From Hyalangium gracile (GTDB lineage: Bacteria > Myxococcota > Myxococcia > Myxococcales > Myxococcaceae): a DNA stretch of 64,000 nucleotides. The stretch spans positions 62,001-126,000 of the forward strand of contig NZ_JAHXBG010000026.1 in the NCBI RefSeq assembly GCF_020103725.1, given 5' to 3'. Of the stretch, positions 9,181 to 17,578 are shown piece after piece. Position numbers and translations under genes: made by a program. Within the stretch, counting starts at the first letter, position 1, and every line of letters begins with the position of its first letter. Below the pieces are notes generated by a model. That model searched no databases, was not told the origin of the DNA, and worked only from the letters and a program-made list of their open reading frames with translations.

Positions 9181-10149
9181 ATGCGCGCGGATCGGCTCAT
9201 CAGCCTGCTCATGCTCCTGCAGACCCGGCAGCGCTCGACGGCGGGAGCGCTCGCCCGGCGGCTGCAGGTCTCGGAGCGCACCATCTATCGAGATCTCGAC
9301 GCGCTCTCGGCCTCCGGGGTGCCCGTGTTCGCGACCCGGGGGCCGAAGGGTGGGGTGAAGCTCGTCGAGGGGTGGCGCACGCAGCTCACGGGGCTGACGC
9401 GGGCCGAGGTCCACGCGCTCGCCGCGGTCAGCACGCCCTCCGCGCTCGAGGACCTGGGCCTGTCGGCGCCGCTTCGCAGCGGGCTGGTGAAGCTCGCCGC
9501 GGCACTCCCCACCGTCCAGCAGTCCGTCATCGAGTACGCGCGCCAGCGGCTCCACGTGGACACGTCGTCATGGTTCCCGGAGCGCGAGCCGGTGCCGTAC
9601 CTCGCCGTGCTGCGCGATGCCGTGTGGCAGGACCGTCGTATCCGGATGGAGTACCGCGACTTCGACGGGCGGCGCTCCAGCCGCGTGGTGGACCCCTACG
9701 GGCTCGTCATCAAGGCCGACCGCTGGTACCTCGTGGCGGGCACCGAGAAGGGGCCCACCGGCTTTCGTGGCACCCGCATCGAAGGGGTGCGCCAGCTCTC
9801 CGAGACGTTCACTCGGCCGGAGGGGTTCGAGCTGACGGCGTTCTGGAAGGAGTGGTGCGCGAAGTTCGCCGAGCGTCGGGCCAGCTACGAAGTCTCCCTG
9901 CGCCTCACTCCGGACGGCGAGGAGGCGCTCCGGCAGATCCGCCCGCCGGCGGACCAGGCACGGCTCGCAGAGTCCCGCCGGGAGCGCGACGGCACGAAGA
10001 CGGTCACCATCGACTTCGAGCGGGAGAGCATCGCGCTCTCCCAGCTCTGCGCGCTGGGGCGAGGCGTCGAGGTGAGGGCTCCCGAGGCGCTCCGGGCCCG
10101 GCTGCGCGAGCTGGCCTCGGACCTCCGAGCCCTCTACGGCGGGGCCTGA
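9181..10149 (+). CDS. WYL-domain (DeoR/YafY-type) transcriptional regulator
   Basis: The 322-residue protein has an N-terminal HTH_11 winged helix (residues 1-60: LISLLMLLQTRQRSTAGALARRLQVSERTIYRDLDALS) and a WYL domain from about 140 to 230 (RIRMEYRDF...VDPYGLVIKADRWYLVAGTE). A C-terminal WCX-type domain follows. WYL proteins bind DNA and sense small ligands or nucleic acid. The start is supported by GAGGTGA six bases upstream. It is divergently placed to the SDR gene, a common arrangement for a local regulator. A strong hairpin follows its stop codon. Confidence 0.9.
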   Translation: MRADRLISLLMLLQTRQRSTAGALARRLQVSERTIYRDLDALSASGVPVFATRGPKGGVKLVEGWRTQLTGLTRAEVHALAAVSTPSALEDLGLSAPLRSGLVKLAAALPTVQQSVIEYARQRLHVDTSSWFPEREPVPYLAVLRDAVWQDRRIRMEYRDFDGRRSSRVVDPYGLVIKADRWYLVAGTEKGPTGFRGTRIEGVRQLSETFTRPEGFELTAFWKEWCAKFAERRASYEVSLRLTPDGEEALRQIRPPADQARLAESRRERDGTKTVTIDFERESIALSQLCALGRGVEVRAPEALRARLRELASDLRALYGGA

Positions 10150-10164
10150 GAAACGCCCCAGTGA

Positions 10165-10197
10165 GGGGGGGCACGCCAGGGCCGTGGCGTGCCCCCA
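10165..10197 (+). terminator. Hairpin terminator after the WYL regulator
   Basis: Sixteen bases past the stop codon, GGGGGCACGCCA (10167-10178) pairs perfectly with TGGCGTGCCCCC (10185-10196) across a 6-base loop. The 12-bp GC-rich stem lacks a T run, as is usual in high-GC genomes. Confidence 0.65.
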
Positions 10198-10674
10198 CGG
10201 TCCAGAGCTGCTGCTCCCTGGACCCCTCACCGAAGCTTCCTCACGCCGCCTTCACGCGCGGCCTCTCGCGCGTCAGCACCGCTCCGGGGGGAGGCGGACG
10301 ACGCGCGAGCTCTCCCGAGCCACCTGCCGACCCCGGTCTTCACGAGGCAGGACAGGCTGGCTCTTCGTTTGTTGCCCGGGGCCCTGTGCAAGGGGGTTGC
10401 CATGCTCCGGAGGCGCGGACGGAGCCCCTGTCTCCCCAGGCTTTTCGAGCAGATACGCGGAGGGGGGCGAGGGCAACGCCCAGGCCGAGCGCTCCTGCCG
10501 CCAGGGCCCGCGTATCGACTGGAAGCGGGTGCTTTCAAGAGGGACGCTGGCCCGCCTTCGGGGCTCCGCGCCGCGTGGCGAGGGAACGCGTCCGGAAGCA
10601 CCAAGCCGACGAATCCCTGACGCTGGCACGGCCATACAGCTACGATGGGTGGCCAACTTTGGGAGGGGAGTACG
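10198..10674. other. Intergenic region without a recognised gene
   Basis: Between the terminator of the WYL regulator and the ribosome site of the next gene no convincing coding region is seen. Open frames exist on both strands, but they are Arg/Pro/Ala-rich with no recognisable motif. The last 60 bases should hold the promoter of the histone-like gene; no clear -35/-10 or sigma-54 box could be defined. Confidence 0.4.
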
Positions 10675-11325
10675 ATGGCGAAGAAGAAGCCGGCTCGGAA
10701 GGCCGCTGCCGCGAAGAAGACCGCGAAGCGCACATCCACCAGGCAGGGAGCTCGGAAGGCTGCCGCGAAGTCGCCCCGCAAGGCCGCGGCGAAGAAGGGC
10801 GCCCGCAAGGCTCCGGCGAAGGCTGCCGGGAAGGCCGCTGCCCGCAAGCCGGCCAGCAAGCCCGCCGCTCGGAAGGCCAGCAAGCCTGCTTCCCGGAAGG
10901 CCAGCAAGCCCGCTGCCCGGAAGGCCGCGCCTCAGGCCCGCAAGGCCGCCTCCCGCCCGCAGCCGCCACAGGAGGCTCCCGCCGCCGCCCCCGAGACGAA
11001 CGAGCCCACGGGCCCCCTCGTGGAGACCGAGCGGCCCGCCGTGGAGACCGTGGAGACCACCTCCGCCGGCATCCAGGCCCTGGCCCCCGAGCACGCCGCG
11101 GTGGATGACCTGACCAGCTCCGGCAACGAGCTGCTGGACATCTTCCAGAAGTACGACCGCAACCGCACCGGATCCATCGAACAGGCCGAGTTTGCTCGCC
11201 TGCTCGAGGCGCTCGGCCAGAACATCACCGATGAGGAATTGATGATCGCCTTCGATATCATCGACACTGATCGGACCGGGAAGATCTCCTGGAAGCAGTT
11301 CAAGAACTGGTGGACGAGCCGCTGA
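10675..11325 (+). CDS. Histone H1-like basic tail fused to a C-terminal EF-hand pair
   Basis: The start at 10675 is fixed by GGGAGGGGAG just upstream. Residues 1-100 of 216 are nearly all Lys, Ala, Arg, Pro and Ser in short repeats such as ARKASKPA, like the C-terminal tail of histone H1 and bacterial H1-like proteins, so DNA or RNA binding is likely. A linker (101-145) rich in Pro and Glu follows. Residues 152-216 form two EF-hands. The first loop at 161-172 (DRNRTGSIEQAE) has all canonical calcium ligands. The second at 197-208 (DTDRTGKISWKQ) has Gln instead of Glu at position 12, so it may bind weakly. A calcium-responsive nucleoid protein is inferred. Confidence 0.85.
   Translation: MAKKKPARKAAAAKKTAKRTSTRQGARKAAAKSPRKAAAKKGARKAPAKAAGKAAARKPASKPAARKASKPASRKASKPAARKAAPQARKAASRPQPPQEAPAAAPETNEPTGPLVETERPAVETVETTSAGIQALAPEHAAVDDLTSSGNELLDIFQKYDRNRTGSIEQAEFARLLEALGQNITDEELMIAFDIIDTDRTGKISWKQFKNWWTSR
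10678..10970 (+). repeat. Degenerate Lys/Ala/Pro codon repeats of the H1-like tail
   Basis: This stretch is made of recurring short units encoding ARKA, SKPA and AAKK. The most regular part, around 10850-10930, repeats a unit of about 27 bases encoding ARKASKPAS. Such repeats tend to expand and contract, so tail length probably varies between strains. Confidence 0.6.
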
Positions 11326-11350
11326 CGGCTCGCGAAGACGAAGACTCAAG

Positions 11351-13714
11351 ATGCGGCGACTGTCGTCTCCTGTGGAGAGGTTGGGCGGGCACTGGCCCGT
11401 CGTGGTGGTGGGCTCTGGCTATGGTGGCGCCATCGCCGCTTCACGGCTGGCCCGCGCGGGGCTGAAGGTGTGCGTGCTCGAGCGCGGGAAGGAGCGGCTG
11501 CCGGGAGAGTTCCCCCGCACCAACGCCCAGTTCCTGCGGGAGACCCAGCTCATGGGCCCCGGAGGCTCGTTCCTGGGGAAGCTGAAGGTCGGCTCCCCCA
11601 CCGGGCTGCTCTCGCTGCACCTGCTGGGAGACCTCGCCGTCGTCTCCGGCTGCGGGCTCGGGGGCACCTCGCTCATCAACGCCAGCGTCACGTTGCGGCC
11701 GGACCCGCGCATCTTCGAGGACGACTGCTGGCCGGCCGCGTTTCGCGAGGACGTGCCGGGCCTGATCGAGGACGGCTTCGCCCACGCCGAGCGGATGCTC
11801 ACCCCCAACGCCTACCCCGAGGGGCATCCGCGGCTGCGCAAGATGGACGCGCTGCGGCGCTCGGCCGAGTACATGGGCGGGAAGTTCTACCCCCTGCCGC
11901 TGGCCGTCCACTTCCAGGAGGGCGTCAACGCCGCCGGTGTCCGCCAGCGCGCCTGCACCCTCTGCGGAGACTGCGCCACCGGCTGCAACGTGGGCGCGAA
12001 GAACACCGTCAACATGAACTACCTGCCTGACGCGCAGCGTCATGGCGCGGAGCTGTTCACCCAGGTGGCCGTGCACCACCTGGAGCGGGGCCAGGGCCAC
12101 TGGCGGGTGTACTACCGGCTCATCGGCATGGGGCGCGAGCTGTTCGATGCGCCGCTGCAGTTCCTCACCGCCGACCGCGTCATCCTGGCCGCCGGCTCGC
12201 TGGGCAGCACGGAGCTGCTGCTGCGCTCGCGGGCCGCGGGGCTGTCCCTGTCGGGCGAGCTGGGCAGGCACTTCTCCGGCAACGGGGACGTGATGGCGTT
12301 CGGGTACAACCTGGACGTGCCGGTGAACGCGGTGGCCCACGGCGAGGAGCCGGAGAAGGACGCCGAGCCGGTGGGCCCCAACATCACCAGCGTCATCGAT
12401 CTGCGCGACACCGAGTACCTGGACGAGGGCATGGTCATCGAGGAGGGCGGGATCCCCGCGGCGCTCGGCGGCTACCTGCCCACGCTCCTGGCCGCGGTGG
12501 CGCCGCTGATGGGCGAGGACACGGACGAGGGCTTCATCGACGGCGTGCAGGAGCAGGCCCGCGTGGCCGAGAGCCTGATCCGCGGCCCGCACCACGGGGC
12601 CGTCCACAACACGCAGACGTTCTTCGCCATGACGCATGACGATGGGGGCGGGGAGCTGAAGCTGGACGGAGACGGGCTGCGCGCCGTGTGGCCCGGCGCC
12701 GGGCGCCAGGAGGGCTACCTGCGCGCGGAGCTGAAGATCCGCAAGGCGGTGGAGGCGCTGGGCGGCACCTTCGTGCGCAACCCCGTGGGGGCCCGGCTGC
12801 TGGACAACGCGCTGCTCGTCACCCACCCGCTGGGCGGCTGCGCCATGGGTGAGGATGCACGGCGCGGCGTGGTGGACCACGAGGGCCGCGTCTTCGCGGG
12901 CGAGGAGGGCACCGACGTCCACGAGGGGCTCTACGTCTGCGACGCCTCCGTCATTCCCCGCTCCATCGGCGCCAACCCGCTGCTGACCATCTCCGCCGTA
13001 TCCGAGCGCTTCGCCGCGCGGATGGCGAAGCGGAACGGGTGGCACATCGACTACTCGGCGCCGTCGCAGCCGCCCGCGGAGGAGCCTCGGCTGCCCACGG
13101 GGCTGCGCTTCTCCGAGAGCCTGCGCGGCTTCATCTCCTCCGCGGTGGACGAGGACCACCGCGCCGCGGCGGACCCGGACCGGCCGGGGGCCTCGGAGCT
13201 GCGCTTCATCATCACCGTGCTCGTGGAGGACCTGGACGCCCTGCTGACGGACCCGCGGCACCCCATGGCCGTGACGGGGTGTGTGATGGCGCCGGCGCTG
13301 TCCCAGAAGCCGCTGACGGTGACTCGCGGCACGCTCAACGTGCTCATCGAGGATCCGAACCGGCCCGGCTACAAGCAGCTGCGCTACGGGCTGCACCTGC
13401 TGTCCGAGTCCGGCGAGCACTTCTTCCTCGAGGGCTTCAAGCAGCTCACGGACAATCCCGGCATCGACTTCTGGGAGGACACCACCACCCTCTTCATCAC
13501 CGTGAGGCGGGGGGAAGGTCCCGGTGCGCCGCCGGCCTACAAGGGGGTGCTGCGCATCTCCGTGGAGGACTTCGCCCGGCAGGTCTCCACCTTCCGGGTG
13601 ACCCAAGCCCAGAGCGTGCAGGAGCAGCTCTCCGCCGTGGCGCGCTTCGGGGAGTTCTTCCTGGGGGGCCTCTTCGAGCTGTACTGGAAGCCGTCCACCT
13701 ACGAGGAGTCGTGA
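11351..13714 (+). CDS. GMC-family oxidoreductase (cholesterol-oxidase-like) with C-terminal accessory domain
   Basis: The 787-residue protein carries an FAD-binding motif VVVGSGYGGAIAASRLA at about 17-33 with an acidic VLERGKE following. A second glycine cluster GCGLGGTSLINA lies near 107, and a Cys-rich loop CTLCGDCATGCNVG near 200. The C-terminal GMC catalytic region HPLGGCAMG contains the active-site His. The oxidoreductase ends near residue 575. The last 200 residues (SESLRGFISS... to the end) match the accessory domain seen fused to cholesterol-oxidase-like enzymes. It probably oxidises a sterol or other alcohol using FAD. No secretion signal is evident. It starts 25 bases after the H1-like gene and precedes two cytochrome c lipoproteins that could accept electrons. 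Confidence 0.85.
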   Translation: MRRLSSPVERLGGHWPVVVVGSGYGGAIAASRLARAGLKVCVLERGKERLPGEFPRTNAQFLRETQLMGPGGSFLGKLKVGSPTGLLSLHLLGDLAVVSGCGLGGTSLINASVTLRPDPRIFEDDCWPAAFREDVPGLIEDGFAHAERMLTPNAYPEGHPRLRKMDALRRSAEYMGGKFYPLPLAVHFQEGVNAAGVRQRACTLCGDCATGCNVGAKNTVNMNYLPDAQRHGAELFTQVAVHHLERGQGHWRVYYRLIGMGRELFDAPLQFLTADRVILAAGSLGSTELLLRSRAAGLSLSGELGRHFSGNGDVMAFGYNLDVPVNAVAHGEEPEKDAEPVGPNITSVIDLRDTEYLDEGMVIEEGGIPAALGGYLPTLLAAVAPLMGEDTDEGFIDGVQEQARVAESLIRGPHHGAVHNTQTFFAMTHDDGGGELKLDGDGLRAVWPGAGRQEGYLRAELKIRKAVEALGGTFVRNPVGARLLDNALLVTHPLGGCAMGEDARRGVVDHEGRVFAGEEGTDVHEGLYVCDASVIPRSIGANPLLTISAVSERFAARMAKRNGWHIDYSAPSQPPAEEPRLPTGLRFSESLRGFISSAVDEDHRAAADPDRPGASELRFIITVLVEDLDALLTDPRHPMAVTGCVMAPALSQKPLTVTRGTLNVLIEDPNRPGYKQLRYGLHLLSESGEHFFLEGFKQLTDNPGIDFWEDTTTLFITVRRGEGPGAPPAYKGVLRISVEDFARQVSTFRVTQAQSVQEQLSAVARFGEFFLGGLFELYWKPSTYEES

Positions 13715-13858
13715 CAGCCCGCGCCCTCGGTCCAGGCAATTCGTGACATTCGGGGACTTGAGGCGAGTCTGGACTTAGGGCACGTTGAGGCCGCTACCGA
13801 GGGAGCGGCTGCCGTCCGGAGTGCCTTCGGGGGCTTCCCCCATACAGAGGAGAGAACC

Positions 13859-15238
13859 GTGCAGAATGATCGATCGAGCAGCCTGCGAGCCCTTCGAGCT
13901 GGCAGGTGGTTGCGTTCCCATGCCTCGCTGCTCCTGGCCGGCGCGCTGCTCGGCACCATGGCTTGCGATGATGATGAGGAGGAGCAGAAGCCGCCCGAGG
14001 AGAAGCCGCTCACGGCCACCGCGGAGAAGGGCCTGGCCATCATCCCCTTCCAGCTCGACACCAGCGGCATGACGAACGCGGAGAAGGAGCGCATCGGCGT
14101 CGGTAGCTACATCGTGAACGCGGCGGCCGACTGCACCACGTGCCACCTGACGCTCCAGCCCTCCGGCCAGATTGCCTACCTGAGCGGCGGCAGCGCCTTC
14201 CCGATCAGCGCCACGGGTGACGTCGTCTACGCGCGCAACCTCACGCCGGATCCGGACACCGGCATGAAGCTGACCGAGGCCGAGTTCGTCGAGTCCATGC
14301 GCACAGGCAGGGACCACAAGAGCGACAACGGCGAGGAGCAGCTCATCGTCATGCCCTGGTCCACCTACCGGTGGATGTCCACGGAGGACCTGAAGTCCAT
14401 CTACGCGTACCTCAAGAAGGTGCCGGCCATCCGCAACCCGGTGCCCAACGACATCAAGGGCGCCGCGGCGGCGCTGCGGCCCGTGCCCTTCCCCAGCACC
14501 TTCACCGACGGCGAGGTCTCCCGGCCCCTGCCCGCGGAGAGCGACGAGGACCCGCTCAGCATCGAGCTCGGCCTGGCGCTCCAGCCGCTCGCGGATCCCG
14601 CGGCGCTCAGCAGCCTCAGCGCCGACGACAAGAAGCTGTACGCGCGCGGCAGCTACCTGTCGAATGCCGTCTCCGACTGTAATGGCTGCCACACCAACCC
14701 GGGGCGCGACGTGGTCACCGCGAAGATCCCCACGGAGCGGTTCCTCACGGGCGGCAACGTCTACAATGCGGCTCCCGGAGTCGACGCCCTGGTGAAGATC
14801 AAGCGCTCCATGAGCGCCAACCTGACGGGTGCCACCCACGGCATCATGAAGGACATGACCTACGAGCAGTTCAGGAAGATCATCGTCGACGGCATGTACA
14901 CCCAGGGCCCGATCACCCGGCCGGTGGTCTACCCCATGGCGCAGATGTCCGAGGCGCTCCGGAAGATGAACGAGGACGACATCCGCGCCCTCTACGTCTA
15001 CACCAAGAACCAGACCCCGCGCACGGGCCCGGCGGACAAGCAGACGCAGCACCCGGCTCGCTGGTGCGCCCAGGACGCCGACTGCGCCGCGACGGGCGGT
15101 GGCACGTGCAACCCCAATGGGGAGTGCGTGGGCACCCCCTGCACTCAGGACATCGAGTGCGGCGCCTGCCAGACCTGCAGCTCCAACGTGTGCGCGGCAC
15201 CGGCGCCGAACTCCGCGTGCGTCGTGGGTGGTATCTAG
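13859..15238 (+). CDS. Diheme cytochrome c lipoprotein
   Basis: A GTG start at 13859 is supported by AGGAGAG 5 bases upstream. The 459-residue product has a lipoprotein signal ending at Cys36 (LLGTMAC) followed by an acidic DDDEEE stretch. Two haem c sites are present, CTTCH at 92-96 and CNGCH at 274-278, in two related cytochrome domains. A C-terminal tail (about 405-459) is Cys-rich with CxxDxDCxxTGGGxC patterns like those in eukaryote-like disulfide repeats of myxobacterial surface proteins. The protein should sit on the periplasmic or outer face of an envelope membrane and carry electrons. It is 12 bases upstream of a second diheme lipoprotein, so they form an operon. Confidence 0.88.
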   Translation: MQNDRSSSLRALRAGRWLRSHASLLLAGALLGTMACDDDEEEQKPPEEKPLTATAEKGLAIIPFQLDTSGMTNAEKERIGVGSYIVNAAADCTTCHLTLQPSGQIAYLSGGSAFPISATGDVVYARNLTPDPDTGMKLTEAEFVESMRTGRDHKSDNGEEQLIVMPWSTYRWMSTEDLKSIYAYLKKVPAIRNPVPNDIKGAAAALRPVPFPSTFTDGEVSRPLPAESDEDPLSIELGLALQPLADPAALSSLSADDKKLYARGSYLSNAVSDCNGCHTNPGRDVVTAKIPTERFLTGGNVYNAAPGVDALVKIKRSMSANLTGATHGIMKDMTYEQFRKIIVDGMYTQGPITRPVVYPMAQMSEALRKMNEDDIRALYVYTKNQTPRTGPADKQTQHPARWCAQDADCAATGGGTCNPNGECVGTPCTQDIECGACQTCSSNVCAAPAPNSACVVGGI

Positions 15239-15250
15239 AAGGGCTCCTGG

Positions 15251-16309
15251 ATGAACCTCGTCGCTTCCACTGGCCGGACCTCTCCCGGGGCGAAGCTGCC
15301 TCACTCCCTGACGTGCCTGCTGACGGCCTGCCTGCTGGCGGCGTGCTCCTCGGACACTTCCGAGGATCCGCCGCTCCCGCAGCAGAACGTGGCCTGCGCG
15401 GATCTCCAGACGGGGCTCGAGGGGGGAGCGGTGCCGGCCACGCTGTCGGCGACGGGGCTCTTCCAGGACATCCGGACCCGGACTCTCGCGCCCACCGTGC
15501 GGGAGTTCGAGCCGGTGTACACGCTCTGGTCCGATGGGGCGGTGAAGACGCGCTACGTCCAGCTGCCGGACGGGTGCCCCATCGAGACCAGTGACATGGA
15601 CCACTGGGTGCTCCCGGTGGGAGCGAAGCTCTGGAAGGACTTCACCGTCGACGGGAAGCTGCTGGAGACGCGGTTCATCGCTCGCTACGGGGCGGGGCCC
15701 AAGGACTTCATCCTCGCGGCCTATGCCTGGCGCGCGGATGGCTCGGACGCGGACTACGTCCAGTACGGCGTCGTCAACGCGCAGGGGACGGCGCACAGCA
15801 TCCCGGCGGCGAAGAACTGCAAGACGTGCCACAGCTACCTGCCCGAGCAGGCGCTGGGCTTCAGCGCCCTGCAGCTCAACCACGACGGGCCCGGGGTGAC
15901 GCTCGCGAAGCTGGCGGCGGAGGGGCGGCTGAGCACTGCGCCGGCGGTGCTGAAGGTGCCTGGGGATGCCGTCGCGTCCAAGGCGCTCGGCTACCTGCAC
16001 GCCAACTGCGGCAACTGCCACAACGCCACGGGCATCGAGTTCAACAACCCGTTCTCCCTGAGGCTCTCGGTGAACGACGTGAACGTCGAGGACACCGCGG
16101 CCTGGAAGACGGGCCTGGACATGCCGGTGGAGAAGTTCGTCACGCCGGGCGTCACGAAGCGCATCGTCGCGGGCAACCCGGAGGGCAGCTGCATCGTGCA
16201 TCGCATGACCATCCGCGGGACGACGGAGCAGATGCCGCCCATCGCCTCGAAGGCCATCGACGACACCGGCCTGGCGAGCATCCGAGCGTGGGTGGAGAGC
16301 CTGCGCTGA
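15251..16309 (+). CDS. Diheme c-type cytochrome lipoprotein (SO2930-like)
   Basis: The 352-residue product has a lipobox LLAAC with Cys32, then haem-binding motifs CKTCH at 190-194 and CGNCH at 253-257. The blocks YTLWSDGAVKTRYVQLP and DHWVLPVGAKLWKDF near 90-130 are typical of the SO2930 family of diheme cytochromes, whose electron partners are not well defined. The C-terminal part keeps MPPIASKAIDDTGL, a common motif supplying the Met axial ligand. It follows the preceding cytochrome gene by 12 bases and is probably co-transcribed with it; the upstream GMC oxidoreductase may feed the pair. Confidence 0.87.
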   Translation: MNLVASTGRTSPGAKLPHSLTCLLTACLLAACSSDTSEDPPLPQQNVACADLQTGLEGGAVPATLSATGLFQDIRTRTLAPTVREFEPVYTLWSDGAVKTRYVQLPDGCPIETSDMDHWVLPVGAKLWKDFTVDGKLLETRFIARYGAGPKDFILAAYAWRADGSDADYVQYGVVNAQGTAHSIPAAKNCKTCHSYLPEQALGFSALQLNHDGPGVTLAKLAAEGRLSTAPAVLKVPGDAVASKALGYLHANCGNCHNATGIEFNNPFSLRLSVNDVNVEDTAAWKTGLDMPVEKFVTPGVTKRIVAGNPEGSCIVHRMTIRGTTEQMPPIASKAIDDTGLASIRAWVESLR

Positions 16310-16407
16310 GCCGGGCCAGGCGGGCAGGGCCAGCCATCCGAGCAGGGGGGCGGTAGCCAGGCCTCGTGGACCCAGGGTGCGCCTTCCTGCGGGCAGGGCG
16401 GGTGATC

Positions 16408-16423
16408 AGCTTCAGCTGAAGCT
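16408..16423. other. 16-bp perfect palindrome
   Basis: AGCTTCAGCTGAAGCT is a perfect palindrome lying 33 bases upstream of the broken TPP-enzyme fragment. It could be a regulator site left from the lost gene or a junction scar. Nothing else supports a role. Confidence 0.3.
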
Positions 16424-16440
16424 CCCGCTCCGTCCGCGGA

Positions 16441-16814
16441 ATGCCCATGAGTGTGACCGTCTCCGACGACCTGAGCCTGGTGCTCAACAACCGCGACCTG
16501 AACATGGTGACGTGGGAGCAGCGGGTGATGGCGGGAGCCCCGAAGCCGACGGCGTCGGAGGAGCTGCCGGACTTCCCCTCCGCGCGGTACGCGGAGTCGC
16601 TGGGGCTGAGGGGCCTCCGGATGGACCGGCCGGACCAGATCGCCCGGCTGTGGGATGAGGCGCTCTCCTTGGATCGGCCCGTGGTCATCGAGGCCTGCGT
16701 GGATCCCAATGTGCCCCCCTGCCGCCCCACATCAGCGTCGAGCAGGCGAAGAACTCCGCGCAGTCGCTGTCCATCAAGGGCGTGGTGGACAAGCTGACGC
16801 CCAAGAAGGACTGA
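16441..16814 (+). pseudogene. 3' remnant of a thiamine-pyrophosphate enzyme (pyruvate oxidase/YdaP-like), frameshifted
   Basis: The first frame encodes LVLNNRDLNMVTWEQRVMAG, then DFPSARYAESLGLRGLRMD and DRPVVIEACVDPNVPP. This is the C-terminal end of the TPP-binding domain of pyruvate-oxidase/YdaP-type enzymes, which are normally about 550-600 residues long. The upstream 450 or so residues, including the FAD and most of the TPP site, are missing. At about 16715-16720, in a run of six C, the frame shifts. The continuation PPHISVEQAKNSAQSL is readable one frame over and ends at TGA 16812-16814. The copy is therefore both truncated and frameshifted and cannot make active enzyme. Confidence 0.8.
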
Positions 16815-16920
16815 GGGGGGGCAGCAGCCAGGCAGGGGAGCGGGGGCGAGGCCCCTCCTTCTACTGGCGGTGTGTCTCTTCCTTGAGTAGGAGGGAGTAA
16901 GCTTCGGAGCTGCTTCCTCC

Positions 16921-17514
16921 ATGAGATTCCCTGCCTACGTCCTCTTGCCGATTCTGGGCGCCGTGGCGCTCGTGGCCGCCGTGCTGGGTTCCTGGCTGTG
17001 GCCCGCGCCGACCGTTCCTTCGTCGAGCATCGCGCCGCCACCGATGGTGATGCCCGTGGCCGTGGCGACACCGGAGCCCCCGCCGCCTGCCGTGCCCGCT
17101 CCGCCCAGGCCGGCACCCCGGCCCGTGGCCGTCAAGCCGCCGCCGCCGCCGGTGGAGCCGCCGCCGAGCATCCCGGTGATGCCCGCCTCGGAGCCCGTGG
17201 CGGTGGTGAACGTGCCTCCGCCGATGCAGCTGACGGACATGAGCCCGGAGGCTCGGGGTGAGCTCAAGAAGAAGTGGTCCTCCCTGAGGAATCGCGCGGC
17301 CGAGCTGGCGATGAAGGGCGTGGAGCAGCTGGAGCGCCAGCGGGAAGAGGCCCGGGCTCGGGGAGATCAGGCGGAGTTCGAGCGCCTGGACACGGCCATC
17401 CGCACGCACAAGGAGCGGGTGGAGCTGATGCGTGGAGCGAGGCCCGAGCTTCCCGCGACGGGCCCCGGCCCCGGACTTGCGCCGCCGGTCCAGGCCGGGC
17501 CGGCCGTGCAGTAG
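16921..17514 (+). CDS. Single-pass membrane protein with proline-rich linker and coiled coil
   Basis: The 197-residue product begins with a transmembrane anchor (residues 5-27, YVLLPILGAVALVAAVLGSWLW). It continues with a Pro/Val/Ala-rich spacer (28-100) and a charged helix likely to form a coiled coil (108-172, ARGELKKKWSSLRNRAAEL onward), and ends in a Gly/Pro tail. This layout, an inner-membrane anchor with a long extended spacer reaching into the periplasm, resembles TonB-like or envelope-spanning linkers, but no TonB C-terminal domain is present. Function is unknown. It faces the convergent M20 peptidase gene, with a shared hairpin between them. Confidence 0.65.
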   Translation: MRFPAYVLLPILGAVALVAAVLGSWLWPAPTVPSSSIAPPPMVMPVAVATPEPPPPAVPAPPRPAPRPVAVKPPPPPVEPPPSIPVMPASEPVAVVNVPPPMQLTDMSPEARGELKKKWSSLRNRAAELAMKGVEQLERQREEARARGDQAEFERLDTAIRTHKERVELMRGARPELPATGPGPGLAPPVQAGPAVQ

Positions 17515-17520
17515 CGCTCT

Positions 17521-17566
17521 GGCTGGGGAGGAGCGGCCGGTTCCAGACCGCTCCTCCGCGCCAGCC
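17521..17566. terminator. Bidirectional hairpin terminator between convergent genes
   Basis: GGAGGAGCGG (17527-17536) pairs perfectly with CCGCTCCTCC (17548-17557). An outer arm GGCTGG (17521-17526) pairs with CCAGCC (17561-17566) past a 3-base bulge. The structure occupies the 64-base gap between two genes that converge and can serve both. Confidence 0.65.
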
Positions 17567-17578
17567 CGGGGCGTGGGA

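Noticed and set aside
10189-10620. A 142-codon plus-strand frame between the WYL regulator and the H1-like gene
   Set aside because: It is Arg/Pro/Ala-rich, has no recognisable motif, and frames of similar length run on the opposite strand.
10621-10640. A possible sigma-54 promoter (TGGCACG followed by TACAG) before the H1-like gene
   Set aside because: The downstream box does not match TTGCA well, with three mismatches, and no other sign of an enhancer-dependent promoter was seen.
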